Notes: generated by a model from the letters alone, not told the origin. A DNA stretch of 64,000 nt from Flavobacterium tistrianum (GCF_003254545.1 NZ_QJRH01000070.1:186001-250000); one strand, 5' to 3'; positions 1 through 9,218 are shown, numbered from the stretch's first letter. Numbers and translations: made by a program.

Positions 1-2076
1 AACGGCTACCAAAAGAAAGTGGGTGATTTGAAAAAACACGCTGATATTGTTGCCGCTTTTAAAGCCAATGTTCCAGCAGAATTTCAAGGTTGTGTAAACG
101 ATGCAACGGGAGAAATTACAGCGCCATCTAAAACACCAGCTTATGCACAAGGAGGACCGTATGAAAACTATTTAAAATCTTACATTGATGCCATTTGGAA
201 TAAATACAAAAATGAAGATTTAATATTTTATGCAGGAGATGCGGGAGTTTTTAAAGGAAGAGTTATTGGTGAGCAATTAGAAATGGTGGGACAGTCTGGA
301 GCTTTTGTTGGAAGAACTGGACGCGTTCAAAATCGACCAACGACGCAAGAAGCTCTTGAAGGAAAAGGTGTTTTGGATAGAAGATTGGTTGACGGAGATT
401 TGGATTTAGTAATTCAGGCACAATTGACAGCTGCAATTAACCGACATGTTGTAAACACTACAACGGCAAATCCAGGGCAGCAGAATTGGTACGATGCATC
501 GAAATATTATCAAACAAACCCAACAAACCATTATTCTAAATTTTGGCATTTGCCAGGAATTAATATCGATAATCTAGCTTACGGATTTGCTTATGATGAT
601 GTTGCCGATCAGTCACCTTCGCTTCATTCGCCACAGCCAACTAAAGTTATTGCCACGTTTGGAGGTTATTACGGACTTACAACACCTTCGGTTCCCGCTA
701 CAACAGATGTAATCACAGTTTACAAAGATTGCAATTACACAGGGTTCTCTGGCGGATTAACAATTGGAGATTATAATCTGGCTCGTTTAAATTCTTTAGG
801 AGTTTTAAACGATGATATTTCTTCACTTAAAATTACTCAAGGTTATCAGGCAATTTTATATCAAGATGATAATTTTGGCGGAGCTTCAACCGTAATCAAT
901 TCTGATAATTCTTGTTTGAATACGACTTGGAATGATAAAGTAAGTTCGATCAGAGTTATTGCAAACGGAACGACAACTTTAGGAAATCAGACTTTCTTTC
1001 TTCAAAACAGAAATAGCGGTTTATACATGGACGTTTGGAATTCAAGCATGTCAAACGGAGCGGGAATCAATCAAGGTGCTTTGAATTCTGGAAACAATCA
1101 GAAATTTACTTTTACGCATTTAGGCGACGGAATGTATAAAATCATTGCCAATCATAGCGGTATGTCAATGGATATCAATAATTTCAATAAAGCCAATGGC
1201 GCAAGAGTAGAGCAATATCCATACAATGCAACAACAAATCAGCAGTTTATTTTAGTTTCTACAGGAGATGGCTATTATAAAATTGTTGCCCGTCACAGCG
1301 GAAGAATTGTTGAGGTAGCAGGAGCAAGTACAGCTTCTGGCGCAATTGTGCAGCAATGGGATAATAACAATCAGACTTGCGGACAATGGAAACTGGTTCC
1401 AGCAACAAGTTCTCAAACTTCAGTTTTAATTCAAGCGGAAGATTATTCAGCCATGAGCGGAATTCAAGTCGAGGCCACTACAGACACAGGCGGTGGTTCA
1501 AATGTTGGTTATACAGAAACTGGAGATTGGCTGGCGTATAACAGCATTAATTTTCCAACAACGGGTTCTTATTTAATTGAATACCGAGTGGCAAGCGCTG
1601 TTAATGGCGGAAGATTATCTTCTGATTTGAATGCGGGAGCAATTGTTTTAGGAAATGTTGATATTCCGAATACAGGTGGATGGCAGAACTGGCAAACGGT
1701 TTCTCAAACCGTAAATGTAAATGCAGGAACATATAACTTCGGAATCTACATTCAGAATACGGGAATGAATATTAACTGGATTAAAATTACGAATGTAGCT
1801 GGAGGAACTGCTAGAATGGCTGCAACTGAAATGGTGGGACAACCAGAAGAAACCGTTTTAAATGTTTATCCAAGTCCAGTAGAAAACACCCTTTTTGTTA
1901 CAACAGATCTTTCTGGAGGAACCGCAAAAATTGTAGATTCTCAAACGGGCGCTACTGTAGTTTCACAAAAAATCAACAATAATAGTTTTGATGTTTCGCA
2001 CCTCAGAAAAGGAATCTATTTTATAGTTCTTGAAAAAGACGGCAAACAAACCATCAAACGATTCATAAAGAAATAG
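1..2076 (+). CDS. GH64-type beta-1,3-glucanase, T9SS cargo (5' partial)
   Basis: The reading frame is open from base 1, so the N-terminus and signal peptide lie outside the window; the GTG at 19 is not the real start. Numbering from that GTG, residues 1-220 read like the C-terminal half of a GH64 beta-1,3-glucanase (laminaripentaose-producing type), with AAINRHV, YYQTNPTNHYSKFWH and AYGFAYDDV. A beta/gamma-crystallin-like pair follows (about 229-315), then a ricin-type beta-trefoil (about 320-462), a CBM6 module (about 469-594) and a T9SS type A sorting tail (about 611-685, ending KRFIKK). It is presumably secreted through T9SS and cleaves beta-1,3-glucan of fungal or algal walls. The next gene encodes a chitinase-like enzyme with the same CBM6 and tail. 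The tail and CBM6 are clear; the GH64 call rests on motif memory of only part of the domain. Confidence 0.8.
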   Translation, partial: NGYQKKVGDLKKHADIVAAFKANVPAEFQGCVNDATGEITAPSKTPAYAQGGPYENYLKSYIDAIWNKYKNEDLIFYAGDAGVFKGRVIGEQLEMVGQSGAFVGRTGRVQNRPTTQEALEGKGVLDRRLVDGDLDLVIQAQLTAAINRHVVNTTTANPGQQNWYDASKYYQTNPTNHYSKFWHLPGINIDNLAYGFAYDDVADQSPSLHSPQPTKVIATFGGYYGLTTPSVPATTDVITVYKDCNYTGFSGGLTIGDYNLARLNSLGVLNDDISSLKITQGYQAILYQDDNFGGASTVINSDNSCLNTTWNDKVSSIRVIANGTTTLGNQTFFLQNRNSGLYMDVWNSSMSNGAGINQGALNSGNNQKFTFTHLGDGMYKIIANHSGMSMDINNFNKANGARVEQYPYNATTNQQFILVSTGDGYYKIVARHSGRIVEVAGASTASGAIVQQWDNNNQTCGQWKLVPATSSQTSVLIQAEDYSAMSGIQVEATTDTGGGSNVGYTETGDWLAYNSINFPTTGSYLIEYRVASAVNGGRLSSDLNAGAIVLGNVDIPNTGGWQNWQTVSQTVNVNAGTYNFGIYIQNTGMNINWIKITNVAGGTARMAATEMVGQPEETVLNVYPSPVENTLFVTTDLSGGTAKIVDSQTGATVVSQKINNNSFDVSHLRKGIYFIVLEKDGKQTIKRFIKK

Positions 2077-2089
2077 TTTTAAAAAGTGA

Positions 2090-2190
2090 TCTCAGGCTTT
2101 AGAGTTTAGATACTAATTTAGGTAGTGTTAGTTCTACGAAAATTGGATTGCAAATCTAAAATCTAAAGTCTGAAATCTAAAATCAGAATA
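2090..2190. repeat. intergenic imperfect palindrome (aaatctaaa words)
   Basis: The spacer between the glucanase and chitinase genes contains repeated words such as AAATCTAAA and AATCTGAAATC. Partial complements (TTTAGAGTTTAGAT) lie on its left side, giving a loose dyad. It belongs to the class of word-like intergenic palindromes seen throughout the window. No promoter was identified in it. Confidence 0.4.
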
Positions 2191-2249
2191 TAGAACTCAA
2201 GTAACCGTCCCAACATTTACGAGTTTATTAATCTATTAAAACAATTATT

Positions 2250-3875
2250 ATGAAAAACAATTACCGAAGAATGTTGCAGAAATGCATGATTATTTTAATG
2301 CTGGGTGTTTTTAATTTTTTGACAGCCCAAAAGAAAGTTATCGCTTATGTCCCAAATTGGGTCGATTTAAATTCTTTTTCAAGTACAATTCAGTACAGTA
2401 AATTGACGCATATTAATATTGCGTTCGAAAATCCCGATGCCAATGGTTATTTAAGTTTTAATTCAGGAAATAATGCCATCATTAATGCGGCGCATGCACA
2501 AAATGTAAAAGTTTTTGTATCGCTTGGAGGAGGTTCTGTTTCAGAAGGCGGGGCAATTCGCGATAATTATTTCAACCTGATTACGTCAGCCAACAGAACG
2601 GCTTTTATCCAGAAAATTTACGATTATGTGGTGGCACACAATTTTGATGGAGTAGACGTTGATTTGGAAGGTCCAGCGATTAACGGAGATTACGGCGGAT
2701 TTGTAATCGCTTTGGCTAATAAATTGCATGCTAATGGCAAATTGATTTCAGCAGCGCTTTCAGAAGGATATGGTGGTGCCAATGTACCTTCATCTACTTT
2801 TGCGGCTTACGACTGGATCAATATCATGGCTTATGATGCAACAGGGCCTTGGGCGCCGAACAATCCGGGTCAGCATTCTCCTTACAGCATGGCAGTAAAT
2901 CAATTTAATTACTGGACAGGAAGAGGATTGCCAGCAAGCAAAGCGATTATCGGACTTCCTTTTTACGGCTACGGATTTGGAGCTTCTGCCAATCAGGGAA
3001 TTTCTTATGCGAATATTGTAGCTCAATATCCTGGAGCTGAAAATTTGGATCAGGTGGGAAATACGATTTATTATAACGGAATTCCAACCATCAAACAAAA
3101 AACGACTTTTGCGATTCAGAACGCAGGCGGAGTTATGATTTGGGAGCTTTCTCAAGATGCAACAGGAACTAAATCATTGTTGAATGCCATTAATCAAGTC
3201 ATTACAGGAAGCAATCCTCCTGCAACTGGAACTTTAATTCAAGCTGAAAATTACAATACGATGAGCGGAGTTCAAACCGAAGCAACAACTGATACGGGTG
3301 GAGGTTTAAACGTTGGGTATTGCGATACAGGTGACTGGATGGCGTATTACAATATTAATTTTCCAACTTCTGGTTCATATCAAATAGAATATCGCGTTTC
3401 AAGTGCGGTTACAGGCGGTAGATTATCATCTGATTTAAATGCAGGAACGATTCAGCTTGGCGCCATAAATGTCCCAAATACAGGAGGATGGCAAAACTGG
3501 CAGACGATTACGCAAACCGTAAACGTAAATGCAGGAACGTATAATTTTGGAATCTATGTTCAAAATACTGGTTTTAATATCAACTGGTTTAGAATAACAA
3601 AATCGGGTTCAACGGCAAGAACAGCTGCACCAACTACAGAACAGTCCATTGCAAGTTTAGAAGTTTACCCAAATCCAACTGAAAGTCAGCTTTTCTTTAG
3701 CACGGAGGTTTCTGGCGGAAATGTAAATGTCATCAACACAGAAGGCGGTGCAACTGTTTTTTCTCAAACTGTAAACAATAACAGTATTGATGTTTCGACT
3801 TTAAAAACAGGGATTTACCTAATTTCAGTTGAGAAAAACGGAATCAAAACGGTAAGACGTTTTATTAAAAAATAA
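2250..3875 (+). CDS. GH18 chitinase-like glycosidase with CBM6, T9SS cargo
   Basis: A 541-residue secreted protein. Residues 1-26 are a signal peptide ending FNFLTAQ. Residues about 28-320 form a GH18 TIM barrel: the strand motif SLGGG (about 91-95), catalytic motif DGVDVDLE (133-140, with E140 as the expected proton donor) and the late barrel motif GGVMIWELSQD. CBM6 (about 329-452) and a T9SS type A tail (about 470-541, ending RRFIKK) follow. GH18 enzymes hydrolyse chitin or related N-acetylglucosaminides with substrate assistance. The short form without an obvious insertion domain could also be an endo-N-acetylglucosaminidase-type enzyme. The CBM6 and tail are close paralogues of those in the preceding glucanase, so the two probably act together on chitin/glucan walls. 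Confidence 0.88.
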   Translation: MKNNYRRMLQKCMIILMLGVFNFLTAQKKVIAYVPNWVDLNSFSSTIQYSKLTHINIAFENPDANGYLSFNSGNNAIINAAHAQNVKVFVSLGGGSVSEGGAIRDNYFNLITSANRTAFIQKIYDYVVAHNFDGVDVDLEGPAINGDYGGFVIALANKLHANGKLISAALSEGYGGANVPSSTFAAYDWINIMAYDATGPWAPNNPGQHSPYSMAVNQFNYWTGRGLPASKAIIGLPFYGYGFGASANQGISYANIVAQYPGAENLDQVGNTIYYNGIPTIKQKTTFAIQNAGGVMIWELSQDATGTKSLLNAINQVITGSNPPATGTLIQAENYNTMSGVQTEATTDTGGGLNVGYCDTGDWMAYYNINFPTSGSYQIEYRVSSAVTGGRLSSDLNAGTIQLGAINVPNTGGWQNWQTITQTVNVNAGTYNFGIYVQNTGFNINWFRITKSGSTARTAAPTTEQSIASLEVYPNPTESQLFFSTEVSGGNVNVINTEGGATVFSQTVNNNSIDVSTLKTGIYLISVEKNGIKTVRRFIKK

Positions 3876-3934
3876 TCATAACCCATTTGCCATAATGGTT
3901 TTAGATACATTAAATTTTAGGTTTTAATGTGATA

Positions 3935-3966
3935 AAGGCTGTCAGAAATGATGGCTTTTTTTTTTT
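3935..3966 (+). terminator. intrinsic terminator after the chitinase gene
   Basis: A 10-bp stem with three G-T wobbles (AAGGCTGTCA / TGATGGCTTT, GAAA loop) is followed directly by a run of T. It fits Rho-independent termination of the glucanase-chitinase pair. Confidence 0.7.
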
Positions 3967-4008
3967 ACCGCAAAGAGCGCTAAGGATTTTTCGCAAAGTT
4001 TTTTTAAT

Positions 4009-4068
4009 CTCGCAAAGACGCAGAGTCGCAAAGAATATAAAAACTTAGCGACTCTGCGTCTTTGCGAG
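4009..4068. repeat. perfect 21-bp inverted repeat (cgcaaag family)
   Basis: The left arm at 4009-4029 begins CTCGCAAAGACGCAG and the right arm at 4048-4068 is its exact reverse complement, with an 18-nt loop. It is preceded at 3967-4000 by more cgcaaag words. The convergent position between two gene 3' ends could favour terminator use, but no long T run follows. Confidence 0.75.
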
Positions 4069-4093
4069 AAATCCAGCAATACAAAAAAAAGAA

Positions 4094-6016
4094 TCACTTC
4101 AAATTCTTAACTTCACCATTTTTCAAGTCAACTGTAAAATGATCTGCTGGAACTTCATGCATAAATTTATTGAAGATGATAAGAAATAATTTCATCTGTT
4201 TCTGTAGCGGATCATCTTTTGAAAGATCATCTTTTGAACCTTCTAAAAATAAATGAGACAAGGCTTTATATTCTTTTGCTCTTTGAATTCCAACATCGGC
4301 TAAAGCCAATTCATCGGCACTTCTAAAACGATAAAAATCTACTAGAAGATCATAACCAGACCAAGTGAAATTGTCTTTTTTGAGATTATTCTGAGCTAGG
4401 ATTTTTTCTGATTTAGCTTCAGCTTGATTCCATTGTTTTTGAAATTGATCTTTATTTTTAAGAATAAAATCAAAATCTTTATCCGATTGCATATTGGCTA
4501 AAACCAATAAATCTTTCGCAGAAATATTCAATATAAAATCTTTGAAAGCAGAAGGCCAATCGTCTTTTAAGAATCTAAGTCGAACCAATTCTTTTAAGTG
4601 AAAATCGGTAAAATCGTGATAGTTTTTTGTTTTTAAAATATCAATATTCCAAATATCTTGAGCATTCTGACTTTCTAGAAACTGATATTCCATTTTATAC
4701 AAATCAAAAAGTTCGTTGTATCTCGGAACATCATCGATAGTAATGGTTTGAATATCGACAACATTATCTTTTTTGAAAGTCAATAATTTATAAGCTGGAA
4801 TATAAGCCGCAAGCGATGGAGTTTGTATATTAACCAAAGTGTTTCCTTTTGCTGAAGTTCTAACTCCCGTATCGTTGATATGCATATGTCCTCCAAAATG
4901 AATTTTTAATCCAGCATCTGCAAAAACTTGTGCGACTTCTTCAACAGGAATACGGTTTAACTGCCATTTGTTTGGACCAAGCAATTCTTCTATTTCTGCG
5001 GAAGCGTCATCGTTAAAATCAATCATAGGGAAATGGCTAAAAGCGATTAAAGTTTTTCCTTGCTTTTTGGCTTCCGCCGAAATAGTTTCAACCCATTTTA
5101 TAAGATGTTTTTTGTTCGAAAGCACATTGTTATAACCTGTGCTGGCTTCGCTGTAATTCTTAGAATCTTTTTCAGCGGAAGCATTTTTCTTCGGAATATA
5201 AACATTTCCATCAATCGCCATCAGCCAAAGTCCGTCTATAGGTTCTACAACATAACTAACGTCTGGAACTTCATAACCAGGCGCTACTTCGTATACGCGA
5301 TTTTCCAATTTTGCACTTTCTACAGCCTTTTCGAATGTATAGTTTTCACTTGTGTAGGAAGAAAATGGAGTAGCCCAGAATTTGTATTTTTTATTGGGAT
5401 GAAAACCAAAATCATGAAGCTGATCTGTAATTCCTAAATAACCCATTTTAGCAATATCGGCTGTAACAACTACGGGCTGTTCGATGTTTAGATTTGGCTT
5501 ATAGAGACCGTCTTTGCTATAAATGGGTTGACTTTTACCATCTTTCCCTAAGAAATCTTCTTTTCCAGATTCTTGTGCAAAAGGGCCAACTGGATCATGG
5601 TTTCCGGTAGTGATGAAGAATTCTATTCCGTATTTTTTGGTGTACTGTTCTAATATATTGGCTAATCCACGAACGTGAATGGGCTGTCCGTCATCGGTAT
5701 AATCTCCTGGCAGTGCAACGTATTTAATTTTTCGTTTTGCGATATCTTCTAAAGCGGCTATAAAAGCAAAATAGTTTTCATTGAAAATGCGTGTAGAATG
5801 TAGCTGTGATGACATGGTTCGAATTAAAACATGTTTTCCCGTTTTCGGATTCAAAACGCCTTTGTAATCAGAGTCAGAAAAATTGCCGAATAAATCCTGT
5901 AGATGTACATCTGAAAGAAATGCGATTTGTGTTCCGTTGAGGTTTTTTGCTTTTTGTGCTGAAATCGTATAATTGAAAAGAATAAAAAGAGCTATTATGG
6001 TAAATTTTGAATTCAT
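4094..6016 (-). CDS. secreted calcineurin-like metallophosphoesterase
   Basis: A 640-residue protein when started at the ATG at 6016, which gives a good signal peptide (about 1-21, ending NYTISAQ). The longer frame to 6112 would prefix 32 residues translated from repeat DNA and is rejected. The two-metal phosphoesterase signature is complete: D36-x-H38 (LSDVHL), GDYTDDG, GNHDP, a later SHFP histidine and GGHMH. Such enzymes hydrolyse phosphomonoesters or diesters in the periplasm or outside the cell. The C-terminal 250 residues after the GHMH motif are helical and were not assigned. It lies in the same direction as the PI-PLC-like gene upstream, separated by a 281-bp repeat element. A role in releasing phosphate from organic esters is inferred. 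Confidence 0.85.
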   Translation of the reverse strand: MNSKFTIIALFILFNYTISAQKAKNLNGTQIAFLSDVHLQDLFGNFSDSDYKGVLNPKTGKHVLIRTMSSQLHSTRIFNENYFAFIAALEDIAKRKIKYVALPGDYTDDGQPIHVRGLANILEQYTKKYGIEFFITTGNHDPVGPFAQESGKEDFLGKDGKSQPIYSKDGLYKPNLNIEQPVVVTADIAKMGYLGITDQLHDFGFHPNKKYKFWATPFSSYTSENYTFEKAVESAKLENRVYEVAPGYEVPDVSYVVEPIDGLWLMAIDGNVYIPKKNASAEKDSKNYSEASTGYNNVLSNKKHLIKWVETISAEAKKQGKTLIAFSHFPMIDFNDDASAEIEELLGPNKWQLNRIPVEEVAQVFADAGLKIHFGGHMHINDTGVRTSAKGNTLVNIQTPSLAAYIPAYKLLTFKKDNVVDIQTITIDDVPRYNELFDLYKMEYQFLESQNAQDIWNIDILKTKNYHDFTDFHLKELVRLRFLKDDWPSAFKDFILNISAKDLLVLANMQSDKDFDFILKNKDQFQKQWNQAEAKSEKILAQNNLKKDNFTWSGYDLLVDFYRFRSADELALADVGIQRAKEYKALSHLFLEGSKDDLSKDDPLQKQMKLFLIIFNKFMHEVPADHFTVDLKNGEVKNLK

Positions 6017-6031
6017 AGGTTTTGTTTTTTT

Positions 6032-6312
6032 ACCGCAAAGGGCGCAATCCCGATAGCTATCGGGATTCGCAAAGTTCGCTAAGATTTTTGAGCGAAGTTT
6101 ATAAATAAACAAGTTCGCAAAGCTTTGCTTGCTTTACGTTTTTGAATAAGATAATTGCAATCAAATTTTAACATAGCCCGTGGTTTTAACCACGGGGACA
6201 CAACGTATATCGCCTTTCTATGCGTTCCTGCGGTTTCAACCGCAGGCTATATTTGAAAATCTTTGTGAACTTTGCGTATCCCGATAGCTATCGGGATTGC
6301 GCCCTTTGCGGT
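6032..6312. mobile_element. 281-bp MITE-like element with perfect 35-bp terminal inverted repeats
   Basis: Positions 6032-6066 (starting ACCGCAAAGGGCGCAATCCC) and 6278-6312 are exact reverse complements over 35 bp. Each end includes the palindrome ATCCCGATAGCTATCGGGAT. The interior contains a second, bipartite hairpin element at 6173-6250 and no ORF. The element fills almost all of the gap between the phosphoesterase start and the PI-PLC-like stop. No target-site duplication was obvious. Confidence 0.75.
6173..6250. repeat. bipartite REP-like hairpin (cccgtgg / cctgcgg)
   Basis: Two hairpins lie back to back: CCCGTGG-TTTTAA-CCACGGG (6177-6196) and CCTGCGG-TTTCAA-CCGCAGG (6227-6246), enclosed by ATAGCC and GGCTAT. 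A relative, CCCGCGG-TTTCAA-CCGCGGG, occurs at 33183-33202. This has the look of a REP element mobilised by a REP-associated (Y1) transposase, although none is in the window. Confidence 0.7.
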
Positions 6313-6323
6313 TAAGGAAAAAA

Positions 6324-7388
6324 TTAAGGCACGTTTACAGGATTATTTCGAACATAACTTCCATCATCATATTTAATTTGGTAAGGAGAATTAAAGAAAG
6401 TGCTAGGAAGATAATAATCGGTTGTGATGATTTGTGCGCCTGATTTTTTAGCAGCTTCAAAATGCGAATAATCGTTTGCACGTGCTTCCTTGGTATCAGA
6501 ATCGGCTCTAGTTCGTATTAAATATCCTTTTTTTACCAAATCTTCAATTTGTGGATCTTCAGAATTGTTTCTAAATAAAGCTGCGGCTTCTGGTTTTCCG
6601 GGTTCGGCATTAATAAAAACGGCGCGTCCCTTAAGGGACGGATGATTCAATGCGTACAAATCTCTTTTTGCGCCGTTATTATCTAATAAGAATAAAAACT
6701 TTCCTTTGGCCTCTTTTAGGGTTGGCCAATTGTTGTTTAATACCGCTTCTTCAAGTGTTTTATATTTCCCGCGAACCATGTCTGGCGTAATCAGTTTATC
6801 TTTTCCTAATTCTTTACGGATTACTTTATCCATTTCGTCAAAAACAGCAGCGGTAAAATCTTCTGGTTTTGTTCCGAAGAAATTGGCATCGCCATCTTTT
6901 GGTTCTAAAGTAATGAAAACAGGAACGTGATTCGGATTGGCATCAGACCATTTTTTTAATTCCTGAAGGCAGATTTCGAACGTATAAGCAGAAGTTCGAA
7001 AGTCAATATCTGGCATGTGAAAAACCTTAAAACCTGGTTTTTTCATTAATCCGTTTGGGTCGTAAGCTTCTTCAGATTTTGCAATGTCCAAACCTTTCGG
7101 ATGCGTATATTTTCCGCCTTTCGCGTCAGCAAAAATATCAATTTCCAGATTGCGCAAACCTTTATTCAATTGATCGGTAATGCTAATATGAGTGTATTGT
7201 AAACCTTTAAGCGAACGAGAAGTATCTCTAGCCTGAATAAGATTGTATAAGTCAGTTTCGATCGCGTGACGATAGCTGTTATGTGATCCGATAACCTGAA
7301 TTTGGTTAATCTTCAGATTGTCGTTTTGCATTTGAGCACTTAAATTTAAAGTACTGGCAAATAATAAAGTGAACAAGAATGGTTTCAT
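6324..7388 (-). CDS. secreted PI-PLC-like phosphodiesterase
   Basis: A 354-residue protein with a signal peptide (about 1-19, TLNLSAQ). The fold reads like the calcium-dependent PI-PLC-like family of actinobacterial and Bacteroidota enzymes: the first catalytic histidine in IGSHNSYR (H36), acidic metal ligands in RNLEIDIF (E82, D84), the second histidine in VFHMPDID (H124) and ITLEPKD further on. It should cleave phosphodiester bonds such as those of phosphatidylinositol or a related substrate, in the periplasm or outside. It is divergent from the ECF sigma gene (265-bp gap) and upstream of the phosphoesterase, so the two hydrolases could act in sequence on phosphodiesters. The true substrate cannot be read from the sequence. 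Confidence 0.8.
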   Translation of the reverse strand: MKPFLFTLLFASTLNLSAQMQNDNLKINQIQVIGSHNSYRHAIETDLYNLIQARDTSRSLKGLQYTHISITDQLNKGLRNLEIDIFADAKGGKYTHPKGLDIAKSEEAYDPNGLMKKPGFKVFHMPDIDFRTSAYTFEICLQELKKWSDANPNHVPVFITLEPKDGDANFFGTKPEDFTAAVFDEMDKVIRKELGKDKLITPDMVRGKYKTLEEAVLNNNWPTLKEAKGKFLFLLDNNGAKRDLYALNHPSLKGRAVFINAEPGKPEAAALFRNNSEDPQIEDLVKKGYLIRTRADSDTKEARANDYSHFEAAKKSGAQIITTDYYLPSTFFNSPYQIKYDDGSYVRNNPVNVP

Positions 7389-7653
7389 AATTCTAAAATG
7401 TAATTAAAACTGTTTGACTGGGACGCATCAAAAGAAAATTCCATTTTTTGAAAGTGACTAAATTAAATGTCATGCTCGATTTTGATGTTAGTTTAATAAA
7501 AAGAAATCGCAAAGGCATTTCTATTTTTACTCAAAAAAAGTAGTATTTCTACATCAAATGTGTTTGTTTTTTAATTTAAAGATAACATTGACACAAAAAA
7601 CTTTGGCTTTTCATTTTATTATTTTACGATAGTATAAAGCCTGTAATTACCGT

Positions 7654-8178
7654 ATGAATAATCCTGAAATTTTTGAACAAACGTATAACCAATATTGGAA
7701 AAAGCTCAATGCATTTTCTTATACGATGACTCAGGACAAAGACTTGGCGCAGAACATTGTTCAGGATGTTTTTGTGGATTTATGGGAGAGAAAAGAAGAA
7801 CTGAATATTAATGCAATTGAACCCTTTTTGTTTCGTGCAGTAAAAAATCAGGTTTTCAAACATTATCAGAACAATCGTTTTGATAAGACGATTTTAGAAG
7901 AAAAATTCGAAGACTATATTATTGACAATTTTTCGACCATTGATCCAGAAGTGATGGATCTGCTTTATTCTTTATTAGACAAACTTCCAGAAAAAAGAAA
8001 AGAGGTTTTGCTGATGTATAAATTTCAAGATATGACAATCGACCAGATTGCTGACGAACTTGGAATTTCTAAACAAACTGTAAAAAATCAGATTTCATCG
8101 GCAGTAAAGCAACTTCGCGAAGGCTTAAAAGACTTAGCTTGGCTGGCTCCATTCATTATTTTCAATCAAAAATTTTAA
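7654..8178 (+). CDS. ECF-type RNA polymerase sigma factor
   Basis: A 174-residue sigma-70 family protein with only regions 2 and 4. Region 2 (about 9-45) includes AQNIVQDVFVDLWER; region 4 (about 108-160) includes LPEKRKEVLLMYKFQDMTIDQI and the recognition helix region ELGISKQTVKNQIS. It is followed after 84 nt by a FecR-type anti-sigma factor and then SusC/SusD. The Bacteroidota model is that the SusC-like transporter signals through FecR to release this sigma factor, which activates the operon and perhaps the divergent PI-PLC gene. Confidence 0.92.
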   Translation: MNNPEIFEQTYNQYWKKLNAFSYTMTQDKDLAQNIVQDVFVDLWERKEELNINAIEPFLFRAVKNQVFKHYQNNRFDKTILEEKFEDYIIDNFSTIDPEVMDLLYSLLDKLPEKRKEVLLMYKFQDMTIDQIADELGISKQTVKNQISSAVKQLREGLKDLAWLAPFIIFNQKF

Positions 8179-8262
8179 AATAACTTTCGCTTGATGTTTT
8201 CATAATATTTGGCGATAGTACGATTTCTTGTTTCTGGTACTTATTCATAACAATAAGTATTT

Positions 8263-9186
8263 ATGATAAAAAGAATCAAACATAGTTTAGAGTATCTGCT
8301 GGATAAAAGTTCGCGAGGAAAAACTTCATTGGCAGAAGAAAATTTATTACATGATTTTGCCTTTAGCGAATATCAGAATTCAAAATGGGATAATGATCTT
8401 ATGGGAAATCCAGAAATCGAATCTCAAAACATATATGACGAAATTCAGTTAAGAATTGGAAAGAAAAGATCTTTCCGTCCTTATTTAAAATATATAGCTG
8501 CTGCCAGCATTCTTTTTCTGCTTGGTTTAGGATTTTTCTTGAGACCAAATGTTTTAAACCAAAAACAAATCACATTTAAAACGTCATCGATTCCCAAATC
8601 TATCCAATTAAGTGACGGTTCGAAAATTTATCTGGCAGCAAACTCATCATTTCAGTATCCTGAAAAATTTGAAGGCGATCAAAGAACGGTTTCTTTACTA
8701 AAAGGAAATGCGTTTTTTGAAGTTGCCAAAGACAAACAGCATCCTTTTATTATTCATTCTGGCGAAATAAAAACCAGAGTTGTAGGAACTTCATTTCACA
8801 TTCAATTATCAAAATTAAACTGTAAGGTAATTGTGGTAACAGGAAAAGTAAATGTTTCTGGAAAAGGGCAGAGTGTTGATTTAGTGCCGAATCAAGAAGC
8901 TTTATTTGAATCTCAAAAATTAACCAAACAAATGGCTGATAAAGCATTTTTGGTGAATTGGTATAATCAAGATGTAACGCTTGAGCAAACGACACTTAAA
9001 CAAGTCATCAATATTCTACAATATAAATACGGAGTATCATTTGAGTATGATAATGAACACGTATTAGCAACGCCGTTAACGGTATTCATCAAGAAGGACG
9101 CGACATTAGAAAATGTTTTGGAACAAATAAATTATATCACAAACCTAAAATTCAAAGTTTATGGCGAAATAGTAAAAGTGGATTAA
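8263..9186 (+). CDS. FecR-family anti-sigma factor
   Basis: A 307-residue single-pass inner-membrane protein. The cytoplasmic N-terminal part (about 1-75) would hold the sigma factor, the transmembrane helix is about 75-93 (YIAAASILFLLGLGFFL), and the periplasmic part has the FecR domain (IQLSDGSKIYLAANSSFQYP onward, then VSLLKGNAFFEV) and a C-terminal DUF4974-type domain (TLKQVINILQYKYGVSFEYD). It transmits the loaded state of the SusC receptor, whose N-terminal STN domain is its expected partner, to the ECF sigma encoded just upstream. Confidence 0.92.
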   Translation: MIKRIKHSLEYLLDKSSRGKTSLAEENLLHDFAFSEYQNSKWDNDLMGNPEIESQNIYDEIQLRIGKKRSFRPYLKYIAAASILFLLGLGFFLRPNVLNQKQITFKTSSIPKSIQLSDGSKIYLAANSSFQYPEKFEGDQRTVSLLKGNAFFEVAKDKQHPFIIHSGEIKTRVVGTSFHIQLSKLNCKVIVVTGKVNVSGKGQSVDLVPNQEALFESQKLTKQMADKAFLVNWYNQDVTLEQTTLKQVINILQYKYGVSFEYDNEHVLATPLTVFIKKDATLENVLEQINYITNLKFKVYGEIVKVD

Positions 9187-9196
9187 AAACAAAAAA

Positions 9197-9218
9197 AGCA
9201 GTTGCGGGAACAACTGCT
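9197..9218. terminator. 8-bp hairpin between fecR-like and susC-like genes
   Basis: AGCAGTTG-CGGGAA-CAACTGCT is a perfect stem. On the plus strand it has an A run before it and no T run after it, so it may act as a partial processing or stability element separating regulator and transporter expression. Read on the minus strand it has the textbook stem plus T run of an intrinsic terminator. Confidence 0.5.

Noticed and set aside
2790..3155. Minus-strand frame of 121 codons inside the GH18 gene
   Set aside because: It is an antisense shadow of the catalytic domain; the plus frame carries the complete GH18 motifs.
6016..6112. N-terminal extension of the metallophosphoesterase
   Set aside because: The 32 extra residues are translated from repeat DNA; the start at 6016 gives a clean signal peptide.
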